From the NCBI RefSeq assembly GCF_015207605.1, contig NZ_JADEWO010000011.1, positions 62,001 through 126,000 of the forward strand: a stretch of 64,000 bases of DNA, given 5' to 3'. This document shows, piece by piece, positions 44,884-52,914 of the stretch. The notes below the pieces were generated by a model, which had not been told where the DNA came from, searched no databases, and saw nothing but the letters and a program-made list of their open reading frames with translations. Made by a program: the position numbers and the translations under genes. Each line of letters starts with the position of its first letter. Within the stretch, counting starts at the first letter, position 1. The stretch comes from Oculatella sp. LEGE 06141 (GTDB taxonomy: Bacteria > Cyanobacteriota > Cyanobacteriia > Elainellales > Elainellaceae).

Positions 44884-45282
44884 TTGACCGTCGTCGTGAT
44901 TAAAACAAAAGTGTTAGCGCCCGTTGTAGCGATCGCCGTCAGTTTTACCCTATTGGTTATGGCGAGTCTTAGTATCCCTGCTAATGGGGCTGGCGAAATC
45001 GGAAGCAATTATTTTATCAAACCAGTGGTAGAAGACCGTGTGCTGGTGGTAGAGCCTAACCTGTTGGGGTTTGTGCGTTCAGGGCTGGCGGTAGATGAGT
45101 CGGGTCAAATGTTGTTTAGCTCCCTCAATGAAATTGCAGAGCGGTACATTATCCAATCAACTCAGTTAGTAAAAGTCGAGCGCAATAGCGGTAGGTTGGT
45201 GCCCAATTTGTTTGTTTACGTGCAGCCGTCTGATGCCGTCACAGCTTCGATTGAAGCGAGTTCGATCGCCCCTGAGCTTTAG
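44884..45282 (+). CDS. Small membrane-anchored or secreted protein
   Basis: 132 residues with a TTG start at 44884, supported by GAAGG six bases upstream; a GTG at 44896 is an alternative. One hydrophobic helix (about 8-33) is a signal peptide or anchor; the rest is polar and beta-rich (VVEDRVLVVEPNLLGFVRSGLAVDESGQMLFSSLNEIAERY, VYVQPSDAV). No cysteine. I do not recognise the family. It is convergent with the zinc-ribbon gene. Confidence 0.5.
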   Translation: MTVVVIKTKVLAPVVAIAVSFTLLVMASLSIPANGAGEIGSNYFIKPVVEDRVLVVEPNLLGFVRSGLAVDESGQMLFSSLNEIAERYIIQSTQLVKVERNSGRLVPNLFVYVQPSDAVTASIEASSIAPEL

Positions 45283-45425
45283 GATTCTAAGCATTGCGGC
45301 TACTCTGCGGCAGTGGGGTTGCGTCACTCAACTCCACCTACCAATTAATCGTCCAATTAATAGTCCAAACCGTGCTCGAATGAGCAGCACTCAACGCCCC
45401 AGGTTCCCCGGCTCCAGCCTTCTGG

Positions 45426-46004
45426 TTAGTGAGTTAACTGGTGGCCGCAATAGGCGCAAAAGCGATCGCCCACCTCGACCGATTGCCCACACTGGGAGCA
45501 AAACCGTTTAGCAGAAGCGTTTGCCTCAGTTTGAGCTGAAGAGGTATCACCCATTCGCATTTCCATATCGCCCATCCGCATTTGCATTGGGTTCATCTGC
45601 ATTTCCATGTTGCCCATCTTCATCGGTTCTAAAGGCTTCATTGGCTCCATTGGTTTCTGGCGAGTTGCAGCAGATGGCCTCTCTTCAGCCGCAAGGGAAC
45701 GTAATGGGACGACTTCGGCCTGCGTCAGTGAGGGCGATCGCGACAACGACTGAATGTGGTTGCCCTGTAATTGCACAAACGATGATCCTTCTGCCGACTC
45801 CAACCGCAGCACAAGACCGGATGGGGTCTGAAATAGTGTAGGAGGGGCAGACCAGGCTCCCGTGTTCAGGCCAGATCCCTGGCTCTGCTGCTGACCAACC
45901 GATTGGCTGCTCACGGTAATAGTAGTTTGCTGCCCTCTGTTTTCAACCAGGAGCTGCTGACCGTTGCCAAGATTGCAGGTATAGCCGGAGTAAGTGTCTG
46001 TCAT
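45426..46004 (-). CDS. Zinc-ribbon protein with Met-rich linker
   Basis: 192 residues. The N-terminal part (1-90) is a beta domain starting YTCNLGNGQQLLVENRGQQTTITV. Residues about 115-160 are a methionine-rich tract with repeats such as MEPMK, MEMQM and MRMGD. The C-terminus is a zinc ribbon with two CxxC pairs, CSQCGQ and CAYCGH. Its ATG overlaps the stop of the upstream membrane-protein gene (ATGA), so the two act together. A Met-rich tract can bind copper(I) in other proteins; whether it does so here is speculation. Confidence 0.65.
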   Translation of the reverse strand: MTDTYSGYTCNLGNGQQLLVENRGQQTTITVSSQSVGQQQSQGSGLNTGAWSAPPTLFQTPSGLVLRLESAEGSSFVQLQGNHIQSLSRSPSLTQAEVVPLRSLAAEERPSAATRQKPMEPMKPLEPMKMGNMEMQMNPMQMRMGDMEMRMGDTSSAQTEANASAKRFCSQCGQSVEVGDRFCAYCGHQLTH

Positions 46005-46663
46005 GATTGGGTGGCCTCAGCCGATGGTAAAGAGTCATTGTGACCACAAACGCCGTGGGTATCCCATTGGAGTTCGGCAATGAGGATCACGGTAACGCTG
46101 ATGATAATTCCTGTTGTGAGCGGTTTCCAGATGCCAGCAAGCGGCAGTCCCACAATGGCAACCAGATGAATGGCGCTTGCTAACAAAAAGGTGCGCGATC
46201 GCATTCCCAATCCTGTACACAAGTATCCCACGGCACTGAGTCCTAGCCACAGTTCGCAGACTTGCGTCAGCATAGCGCCCCATCGCAGAAAGACACCCAG
46301 ATTCGTGAGCAGCAATCCTACCCCGATTAAGCCAACCCAACTATACAGCACCCAACCGAGCCGCTCGGCGGTGGTGAAATAGCGAGTTAATCTCACCATG
46401 CCGACGATGCCTAACATGCTAAGGGCAGAGGAAACAAGAGTTTGAATTGTCCAATTAATCGAAACAAACTGCACCATCATAAATATGAGGGCAGAAATGA
46501 ATCCCCACAACAAGCAGGCCTGGTCGTGGCGCGTGTAAAACGTTGAATGAATAATTGCCTTACCCAACTGCCAATTGATTCGCCACAGTCCGGGCGTATC
46601 TTGAATTTCGAACGCAGATGTTTTTCTGCGAAAGAAGAGCATCTCAGGATTAAAAAAAGTCAT
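46001..46663 (-). CDS. Multi-helix membrane protein, partner of the zinc-ribbon protein
   Basis: 220 residues. A cytoplasmic N-terminus of about 50 residues (FFRRKTSAFEIQDTPGLWRINWQLGK) is followed by about six hydrophobic helices (from LLWGFISALIFMMVQFV to GIIISVTVILIAELQW). The C-terminus is short and His-containing. No transport or enzyme motif is visible, and I do not recognise the family. The four-base overlap with the next gene indicates an operon of two. Confidence 0.6.
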   Translation of the reverse strand: MTFFNPEMLFFRRKTSAFEIQDTPGLWRINWQLGKAIIHSTFYTRHDQACLLWGFISALIFMMVQFVSINWTIQTLVSSALSMLGIVGMVRLTRYFTTAERLGWVLYSWVGLIGVGLLLTNLGVFLRWGAMLTQVCELWLGLSAVGYLCTGLGMRSRTFLLASAIHLVAIVGLPLAGIWKPLTTGIIISVTVILIAELQWDTHGVCGHNDSLPSAEATQS

Positions 46664-46984
46664 CTTAAATTACAGTTGCCGGTGAAGATATTGGGTTTAG
46701 GGATATTAAAGTGCTGTCGTTGACTTGACTCAATCAACCCAGCTTGTTTTTAATTTCAAAGTTTCAACTGGGTTCACGCATCAGCATTTGGTTCAGTTCC
46801 CAAACGTCGATCGCGTTTATCTGGGTTCTTTGACCATTTCGGCAGATTGGTAACACTATGTAATGAGCCTGGACTGAGGAAACAGTAGCTTCGACTACAG
46901 TCAGCATGTCCGCCGAACGACTATTCAATAGGCAATGACCCTATGATTGGGAATCGTGCCGTTTATTGAAAGCTAGTTTTAAAA
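46664..46984. other. Intergenic promoter region of the ATP-grasp operon
   Basis: About 320 bases between divergent units. No repeat or clear promoter element seen. Confidence 0.4.
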
Positions 46985-48502
46985 GTGCAGTTTGAACAAT
47001 ACAATCCGGAAGAGTTTTACGACGAGATGTTTATGGCAAAAGGGCAACCGCGCCCCGATGCCAGTCTGCTGGTTGAACGCATCAGTTCCCTATCCCTGGA
47101 TGAGCTTCAGCGACGACAGCGAGCAGCGCAAAATGCGCTGTTTCGGATTGGGGTAACGTTTAATGTGTATAGCGACAGCCAGGGCACCGAGCGCATTTTT
47201 CCGTTTGATATCATTCCCAGAATTGTGTCTGCCCATGAATGGGCGTGGTTGGAAACCGGATTAAAGCAGCGGATTCAGGCTTTAAATCTATTTCTTTCAG
47301 ACATTTATGGCGAACAGAAAATTTTAACGGATGGTATTATTCCGGCGGAGTTGATCCACTCGGCTAGCGGCTTTCTAAAGCCCTGTATTGGGTTACAACC
47401 ACCGCAGGGCATTTGGTGCCACATCACCGGAACCGACCTGGTGCGCGATCGCGACGGGCAATGGTATGTGCTGGAAGATAATCTGCGTTGTCCATCGGGC
47501 GTATCCTACGTTTTAGAAAATCGGCGGGTGATGAAAAGCACCTTTCCCCAGGTGTTTAGAACAATGGCGATTCAGCCCGTAGACGACTACCCCAGCCATC
47601 TATTTGAAACGCTGCTGAATCTGGCTCCTCCAGGATTACCCGATCCAACCGTGGTGTTGCTCACGCCCGGTATTTACAACTCTGCCTATTTTGAACACTC
47701 GTTTCTGGCACAGCAGATGGGGGTGGAACTGGTGGAAGGTCGAGATTTGCTGGTAGCCGATGGCTATGTCCAGATGCGAACGACCAAGGGGTTGCAGCGA
47801 GTGGACGTCATTTACCGCCGCATTGATGATGATTTTCTTGACCCAACTGCATTTAGACCCGATTCATTTTTGGGTGTGCCGGGGCTGATGGAGGTGTATC
47901 GGGCGGGACGGGTGGCGATCGCCAATGCTCCGGGTACAGGCGTTGCCGATGACAAGGTAATCTATGCCTATGTACCGCAAATGATCCGCTACTACCTCAA
48001 CGAGGAGCAAATTCTGCCCAACGTCCCTACTTATTTATGTTGGGAGCCAGAGCAGTTGAAGTATGTACTGGCCAATCTCGACAAGCTAGTGGTGAAAGCA
48101 GCCAACGAGTCGGGCGGATATGGCATGTTGGTGGGCACTCAGGCCACCCCAGCCGAACGAGAGGATTTTGCAGGACGCATCAAAGCAGCACCACGCAACT
48201 ACATTGCCCAACCCACGCTTTGCTTATCGCGGGTTCCTACGCTCATTGGCGAAACGTTTGCAGGTTGTCATGTCGATCTGCGGCCTTACATTCTCTATGG
48301 CAACGAGATTTATGTGAATCCAGGCGGGCTAACTCGCGTGGCGCTCAAGAAAGGGTCGCTTGTGGTTAACTCGTCCCAGGGAGGGGGAAGTAAAGACACC
48401 TGGGTAGTAGCACAAACCAGCGAGGAGCCGGATATCGTTCAGCAACGCTCTAGCCAAACTCAAACCCTTGAGTCCTTTGAGTCCATCGAGTCCATCGAGT
48501 AA
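46985..48502 (+). CDS. Circularly permuted ATP-grasp protein
   Basis: 505 residues with a GTG start at 46985. Landmarks of the family: [38 protein letters not shown], the [21 protein letters not shown] segment (EDNLRCPSG) and the ATP-grasp segments [14 protein letters not shown] and [13 protein letters not shown]. These proteins are thought to join an amino acid or peptide to an acceptor in a peptide-like bond using ATP. The C-terminus ends in Glu/Ser repeats ([10 protein letters not shown]). It leads the classic ATP-grasp / alpha-E / transglutaminase operon, 59 bases before the next gene. The substrate is unknown. Confidence 0.92.
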   Translation: MQFEQYNPEEFYDEMFMAKGQPRPDASLLVERISSLSLDELQRRQRAAQNALFRIGVTFNVYSDSQGTERIFPFDIIPRIVSAHEWAWLETGLKQRIQALNLFLSDIYGEQKILTDGIIPAELIHSASGFLKPCIGLQPPQGIWCHITGTDLVRDRDGQWYVLEDNLRCPSGVSYVLENRRVMKSTFPQVFRTMAIQPVDDYPSHLFETLLNLAPPGLPDPTVVLLTPGIYNSAYFEHSFLAQQMGVELVEGRDLLVADGYVQMRTTKGLQRVDVIYRRIDDDFLDPTAFRPDSFLGVPGLMEVYRAGRVAIANAPGTGVADDKVIYAYVPQMIRYYLNEEQILPNVPTYLCWEPEQLKYVLANLDKLVVKAANESGGYGMLVGTQATPAEREDFAGRIKAAPRNYIAQPTLCLSRVPTLIGETFAGCHVDLRPYILYGNEIYVNPGGLTRVALKKGSLVVNSSQGGGSKDTWVVAQTSEEPDIVQQRSSQTQTLESFESIESIE

Positions 48503-48561
48503 TTGGTGGCTCACTGTCTGCTTGCTAAAGTCGCTGTTCTTTACATTTCACACGGGTCAAC

Positions 48562-49512
48562 ATGCTCAGTCGCGTTGCGGATTCAATCTACTGGCTTAAT
48601 CGATATGTTGAGCGGGCAGAAAATATTGCTCGCTTTGTGGATGTTAATCTTAATCTGTCGCTGGAACTGCCTATTGGAACGGTGCAGCAATGGAAACCGT
48701 TGGTGATTACAACGGGCGATCTCGATCTGTTTCGAGAACGGTACGGTGAACCAACGGCGGATAATGTGATTCACTTTCTGGCGTTTGATCCAGATTATCC
48801 CAATTCCATTCTGTCGTGTTTGCGGGCGGCTCGCGAAAATGCGCGCTCGATCCGAGAAATTATCTCATCAGAAATGTGGGAGCAGGTGAATGCCTTTCAC
48901 ATGATGGTGCAGGAAGCCTGTGAACGAAAAGCCCTTTCTGAACTGTTCAGTTTCTTTGCCGAAGTTAAAATGGCAAGCCATCTGTTTGCCGGAGTGATGG
49001 ATGCCACGATGTCACACAATGAAGGCTGGCATTTTGGACAGGTAGGCAGATTGCTAGAACGGGCTGAAAAAACGGCTCGAATTCTGGATGTGAAGTATTT
49101 TATTTTGTTGCCCTCGGTCAAGGATGTTGGCACCACGTTGGACGAACTGCAATGGATGTCGCTGTTGCGATCGGCCAGTGCCTATGAAATGTATCGCAAG
49201 TGCCAGCATCGCATTACGCCGCAAAGCGTTGCCGAGTTTTTAATTTTGGATCGAGAGTTTCCGCGATCGATTCAATCGTGTTTTTTACAGGCGGAGCGAT
49301 CGCTTTATTGCATCACAGGCAGTTCCCCCGGCACCTGGCGCAATCCTGCCGAACGCACCCTTGGCAAACTGCGATCGGAATTGGATTACTTGACCATTGA
49401 AGAGATTACTCACATCGGCTTGCACGAGTTTTTGGACGATCTGCAAAGCCGCATCAATATGGTGGGCGAAAAGATCTTTGAAACCTTCTTTGCGCTAGAA
49501 CCGATGAGTTAA
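48562..49512 (+). CDS. Alpha-E domain protein (DUF403)
   Basis: 316 residues, all-helical. Starts MLSRVADSIYWLNRYVERAENIARF, the hallmark of this family, with ENARSIREIISSEMWEQVNAFH in the middle and FLDDLQSRINMVGEKIFETFFA at the end. No enzymatic motif; thought to be a partner that assists the ATP-grasp enzyme. The middle gene of the trio, 71 bases before the transglutaminase gene. Confidence 0.92.
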   Translation: MLSRVADSIYWLNRYVERAENIARFVDVNLNLSLELPIGTVQQWKPLVITTGDLDLFRERYGEPTADNVIHFLAFDPDYPNSILSCLRAARENARSIREIISSEMWEQVNAFHMMVQEACERKALSELFSFFAEVKMASHLFAGVMDATMSHNEGWHFGQVGRLLERAEKTARILDVKYFILLPSVKDVGTTLDELQWMSLLRSASAYEMYRKCQHRITPQSVAEFLILDREFPRSIQSCFLQAERSLYCITGSSPGTWRNPAERTLGKLRSELDYLTIEEITHIGLHEFLDDLQSRINMVGEKIFETFFALEPMS

Positions 49513-49570
49513 GCCGTGAGAGATGACCTATCAACCCGCTTTCACTGGCAGCATTTGCCATCCATTCTCC

Positions 49571-49596
49571 ATGCGTTATCAAAATGCGTTATCAAA
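49571..49596 (+). repeat. 13-bp direct duplication spanning the transglutaminase start codon
   Basis: ATGCGTTATCAAA at 49571-49583 is repeated exactly at 49584-49596. The second copy is the coding start; the first ATG is shifted by one base relative to the frame. Confidence 0.85.
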
Positions 49597-50453
49597 TCAT
49601 TCACACCACCACCTACACCTACGATCGCCCGGTGATGTTGTCCGCGCATACGGTGCGGTTGCGCCCCCGGTGTGATGTCACGCAAATGCTTCAGCAGTTT
49701 TCGTTAAACGTTAATCCAGAACCAAGCCGCATTTCTGAAACGGTTGATTTAGATGGAAATGGCATCATTAAGCTGTGGTTTCCCGATGAAACAACCGACT
49801 TGCTAAGCGTGAAAGCTGCCTTTGAGGTTGAAACGTATCGCTCCAATCCGTTCGACTTTCTGCTGGAAGCTTGGGCGACAAATTTGCCGATCGACTATCC
49901 GGTTAGCTTATTTTGTCAACTTCAGCCGTATTTAGCTGGGCATCTGGGGGTGGGTGGTGTAGATGCGATCGCGGTTCAGCTAGCTCAGGAGGTGTGGCAG
50001 GCAACTCATGGCAATACCATTGCCTTTTTAAGTGAACTGAACCAGCGGATTTACACCACCTGCGACTATACGGTGCGGGAGACAGGTGCCCCTCTTCCCC
50101 CTGGAATAACATGGACGCAAAAGTTGGGTTCCTGTCGAGATGTGGCGGTGCTGTTTATGGAAGCGTGTCGGGCGATGGGATTGGCGGCTCGCTTTGTGAG
50201 TGGTTATCAAGAAGGCGATCCAGATAGCGACAACCGCGATTTGCATGCATGGGCAGAGGTGTATTTGCCAGGAGCGGGATGGCGCGGCTACGACCCAACC
50301 CACGGTTTAGCGGTGAGCGATCGCCACATTGCCTTAGTCACCAGTCCTTTTCCCCAATCCACAACGCCAATCAGCGGCAGCTTAAAAATGGGAGCGGGAG
50401 TGCAATCGGAGATGCACTATCAGTTGTCGATCCAGCCATTAGATCCAGCCTGA
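49584..50453 (+). CDS. Transglutaminase-like cysteine peptidase of the ATP-grasp operon
   Basis: 289 residues. An N-terminal beta domain (HTTTYTYDRPVMLSAHTVRLRPR) precedes the transglutaminase core with Cys in GSCRDVAVLFMEACRAMGLAARFVSGY, His in LHAWAEVYLPGAGW and Asp in YDPTHG. Transglutaminase-like domains hydrolyse or transfer peptide bonds. The start at 49584 is the second of two copies of a 13-bp repeat, ATGCGTTATCAAA; the first ATG (49571) is out of frame. Last gene of the trio. Confidence 0.92.
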   Translation: MRYQIIHTTTYTYDRPVMLSAHTVRLRPRCDVTQMLQQFSLNVNPEPSRISETVDLDGNGIIKLWFPDETTDLLSVKAAFEVETYRSNPFDFLLEAWATNLPIDYPVSLFCQLQPYLAGHLGVGGVDAIAVQLAQEVWQATHGNTIAFLSELNQRIYTTCDYTVRETGAPLPPGITWTQKLGSCRDVAVLFMEACRAMGLAARFVSGYQEGDPDSDNRDLHAWAEVYLPGAGWRGYDPTHGLAVSDRHIALVTSPFPQSTTPISGSLKMGAGVQSEMHYQLSIQPLDPA

Positions 50454-50496
50454 GCGATGCCCTGGTGAAACCATGACGTGACCGAGATTCGACGTT

Positions 50497-50622
50497 CGAT
50501 CGTTCCATCTCCAACCCTGGTCATTTAGCCTCTGCACTCGATCGTTTCGATTTCAAAGGCGATCGTTCCATCTTCAACCCTGGTCGTTTAGCCTCTGCAC
50601 TTGATCGTTTCGATTTCAAAGA
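50497..50622. repeat. 63-bp tandem repeat, two copies
   Basis: A unit starting CGATCGTTCCATCT and ending GATTTCAAAG spans 50497-50559, and a second copy spans 50560-50622 with four differences. Non-coding. Later bases up to about 50760 keep scattered, weaker resemblance (TCAAA, GAAACGAT), perhaps older copies. Confidence 0.85.
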
Positions 50623-50749
50623 CGACAATTGCTGTTCAAACACGCGTCGTTCTCACTTGAAATTGGAACGGAGAGGTTTAATGTAGGAACATTCTTGCTT
50701 TAAACCAAAACTTTGTTGTTTTAGTCAGGAACGTTGCTGGTTGAAACTG

Positions 50750-50893
50750 AAACGATGCTTGAAAAATATCAAATTCTCTCCTGCAAGGGCGTAGCAGTCG
50801 GCAAATAGCCCTTGAAATAGACCCAGAAGTATTGCCCGACTGCTACACCCCTACGGGTGTCGGGCTACAAATTAGACTTTTCTAAACATTCTC
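50750..50893. mobile_element. Decayed GAGGATG-family element with a different interior
   Basis: The right end ACTTTTCTAAACATTCTC (to 50893), followed by TAA, matches the family end pattern. The left end GATGCTTGAAAAATATC (about 50754) is eroded. The interior differs from the other copies: the inverted repeat GTAGCAGTCGG (50791-50801) and CCGACTGCTAC (50836-50846), then GGGTGT palindromes, a motif of dispersed cyanobacterial repeats. Non-coding. Confidence 0.6.
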
Positions 50894-50989
50894 TAAAAAT
50901 GATGCGGTTGAGAACGCGATCGCTGCTGTTCAAACCCGTTTAGAAAGCAAATGAAGACAGAACCCATGACAGCATCAAATGTCTCCTCA

Positions 50990-51167
50990 GAGGGTGTCTG
51001 AGAATGGATCAACATTCTAAATTAGCCCCCTAAATCCCCCAGTTTTGGGGGACTTTGAAACAGAATTGGTTCGGAAGTCCCCGTTCGGCTGAGCGCTCAC
51101 GTCGAAGCCAAAATTGGGGGATTAGGGGGCGGTTCGAGTTGGAGCTTAGCACTTTTAAGACATCCTC
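50990..51167. mobile_element. GAGGATG-family MITE, 178 bp, TCA target duplication
   Basis: The left end GAGGGTGTCTGAGAA (50990) and the right end CTTTTAAGACATCCTC (to 51167) are imperfect inverted repeats. TCA is duplicated on both sides (50987-50989 and 51168-51170). The interior shares CCCCCTAAATCCCCC, TTCGGCTGAGCGCTCACG and TTGGGGGATTAGGGGG with the copy at 34220, so the two are close relatives. Confidence 0.88.
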
Positions 51168-51473
51168 TCAAAAGCGATTAACCAGTTCGTGATCCTTGGC
51201 ACGTTCAACCCAACTTCATGATGGCAACAAACCCAAATGAAAGGAATTCATGACTTTTTAACGTTCAAGAGGCAGACCATTCTGTGGGGATCTGATAGCC
51301 TGAATACACAGTTTGGTTAAATACTGCTACCAACCTCTGAAGGACGCGTCCATACTTGGATGCAGCCTGATCGAGTATAGGGGTTTCTCAACAGCAGGTT
51401 TAATAAACTGGAGCTTTTTCGTGCAAAGCGAACGGCTTGATGCAATGTAGCTTGAATCTTTTAGGGCAACCTC

Positions 51474-51929
51474 ATGGATAATATCGCTGAACGTTATACC
51501 CGTCTGTGCCACGCCTACGTCCAGCTCGCCGATCAATTTCAGAAACTTGACGTAGAGCATATGTCTTTAAGAGGCAAAATCATTCCATTCTTGAAAGCGC
51601 TCAAAACGTACAAGCAAACCGTGGCCGACCTGACCGAAGAAAAATCGCGGCTTGAAGCAGAACTGCAAGCGATCGCATCTAAATACGAAGCGCTGAAACC
51701 GCTAGAGGCATTAATAGACGCTGAGCATCAAGCAGCCTTAGCCGAAGCAGAAGAACAGCTCAACCTTGTCGCCGAAACGCTTCAGGAAATGGAAAAAGAG
51801 CGCGATCCCGACTTAAGTGAAGCAGAACGGCTGTTGTTGGCCGAATATGACAGCAGCGATGCCGAGTTTAGTTTGGCGGAGTCAGTGGATGAGTCACATC
51901 ATGCCAATGTGTTGCCGTTCGCCTCTTAA
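51474..51929 (+). CDS. Coiled-coil protein of unknown function
   Basis: 151 residues, acidic, with no membrane segment. An N-terminal helix (NIAERYTRLCHAYVQLADQF) precedes a long coiled coil (about 50-120: KTYKQTVADLTEEKSRLEAELQAIASKYEAL, then AEAEEQLNLVAETLQEME). The C-terminus is disordered and acidic. Coiled coils of this type can act as scaffolds, but nothing more specific can be said. It is convergent with the DUF1361 gene, 95 bases apart. Confidence 0.6.
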   Translation: MDNIAERYTRLCHAYVQLADQFQKLDVEHMSLRGKIIPFLKALKTYKQTVADLTEEKSRLEAELQAIASKYEALKPLEALIDAEHQAALAEAEEQLNLVAETLQEMEKERDPDLSEAERLLLAEYDSSDAEFSLAESVDESHHANVLPFAS

Positions 51930-52024
51930 GCTAGCGCCCCTGCCCAAATAAAGACAGCCACGGATCGGGGTGTGTACTGTCAAGCCCGACCTGTGGCTGT
52001 TTGAGTCATGCCAGAAGGAAGACG

Positions 52025-52681
52025 TTACTGTAGCTGCGAAGATTGGGATCTCGCTCGATGGCGATTCGCTTTCATTCTTTGCCGAGCGCGTAGCAAAATC
52101 CCTAGGCAGAGCTGTTTCATGATCCAATACAGCCCCGTAATGACAGCGAAGGTAATGACAATTACCAGTACCGGACGTTTGTGGGCAAGATTGTCGATTG
52201 TGCTGAAGACAACTGCATCGGGTTGAGTCACAAAATCCCAACTGTTAAACCGCTCGAACCGTCCTAAATAGACACCAACCGCACTTAGAGCGTGCATTGA
52301 GAGTTCTGCTGCTCCAATCCAACGCGCTTTGCCTTGTTCTGCTAAATAGCGCCCCACATTAATTAGAGATAAAACGTAGGCTCCAAACCCAGCCAGCATA
52401 AACGCAAGATATTGGGGAATTAGCAGCAAGGTAACAACCCAGATTGACTCGCCCTCGCGGATTTGAGCAATCAGATGAATCACATCCGTTAAAACGTAAG
52501 GGGCGTTGGGCAAAAAGGCAATAAACACCAGAACGCCGATCCACCAAAGCAGCGATCGCGATCGGCTCAAGCGAAATAGCCACACACTTAAAACCAGTGG
52601 CACAAACGCCAGAAACAGATTCCAAGACATCCAGCGGACACTGCGATGCAGCACTCGACCAGCGTAGATGATCCAATTCAT
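52025..52681 (-). CDS. DUF1361 membrane protein
   Basis: 218 residues with about five to six membrane helices. The DUF1361 pattern is present: WNLFLAFVPLVLSVWLF, a FLPNAPYVLTDVIHL loop and SMHALSAVGVYLGRFERFNSWD. Found across bacteria with unknown function. Transcribed alone on the minus strand. Confidence 0.85.
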   Translation of the reverse strand: MNWIIYAGRVLHRSVRWMSWNLFLAFVPLVLSVWLFRLSRSRSLLWWIGVLVFIAFLPNAPYVLTDVIHLIAQIREGESIWVVTLLLIPQYLAFMLAGFGAYVLSLINVGRYLAEQGKARWIGAAELSMHALSAVGVYLGRFERFNSWDFVTQPDAVVFSTIDNLAHKRPVLVIVITFAVITGLYWIMKQLCLGILLRARQRMKANRHRARSQSSQLQ

Positions 52682-52914
52682 TCAGGTATATCCTCCTTCT
52701 GGGCACCCGCACGTATAAAGGCGCGGATGGCTACAACAACAGGCGGGCTACAACCCTTTGACGTGCAAGAGGGCTGTGAGATCCCGCCCCACCGGGTCAG
52801 TTTTTCTGAGTTGAGCGGTACAGCGCTTCTTTACTGTTTTAACTCAAAAGACCAAAACGTCTTGTTAGATAAGACCGTTATGGCAGAATTCCGCCCCGTT
52901 TTTTGGAGTGCCCA

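Larger units (their letters stand above)
50454..51473. other. Repeat-rich, gene-free kilobase
   Basis: Contains the 63-bp tandem repeat, one decayed and one intact mobile element, and about 300 bases of leader before the coiled-coil gene. No protein-coding frame is convincing. Confidence 0.6.

Noticed and set aside
50454-51170. Possible CRISPR array in the repeat-rich kilobase
   Set aside because: Only two 63-bp repeats stand side by side without spacers, and the other repeats are inverted mobile-element ends; no cas gene is present.
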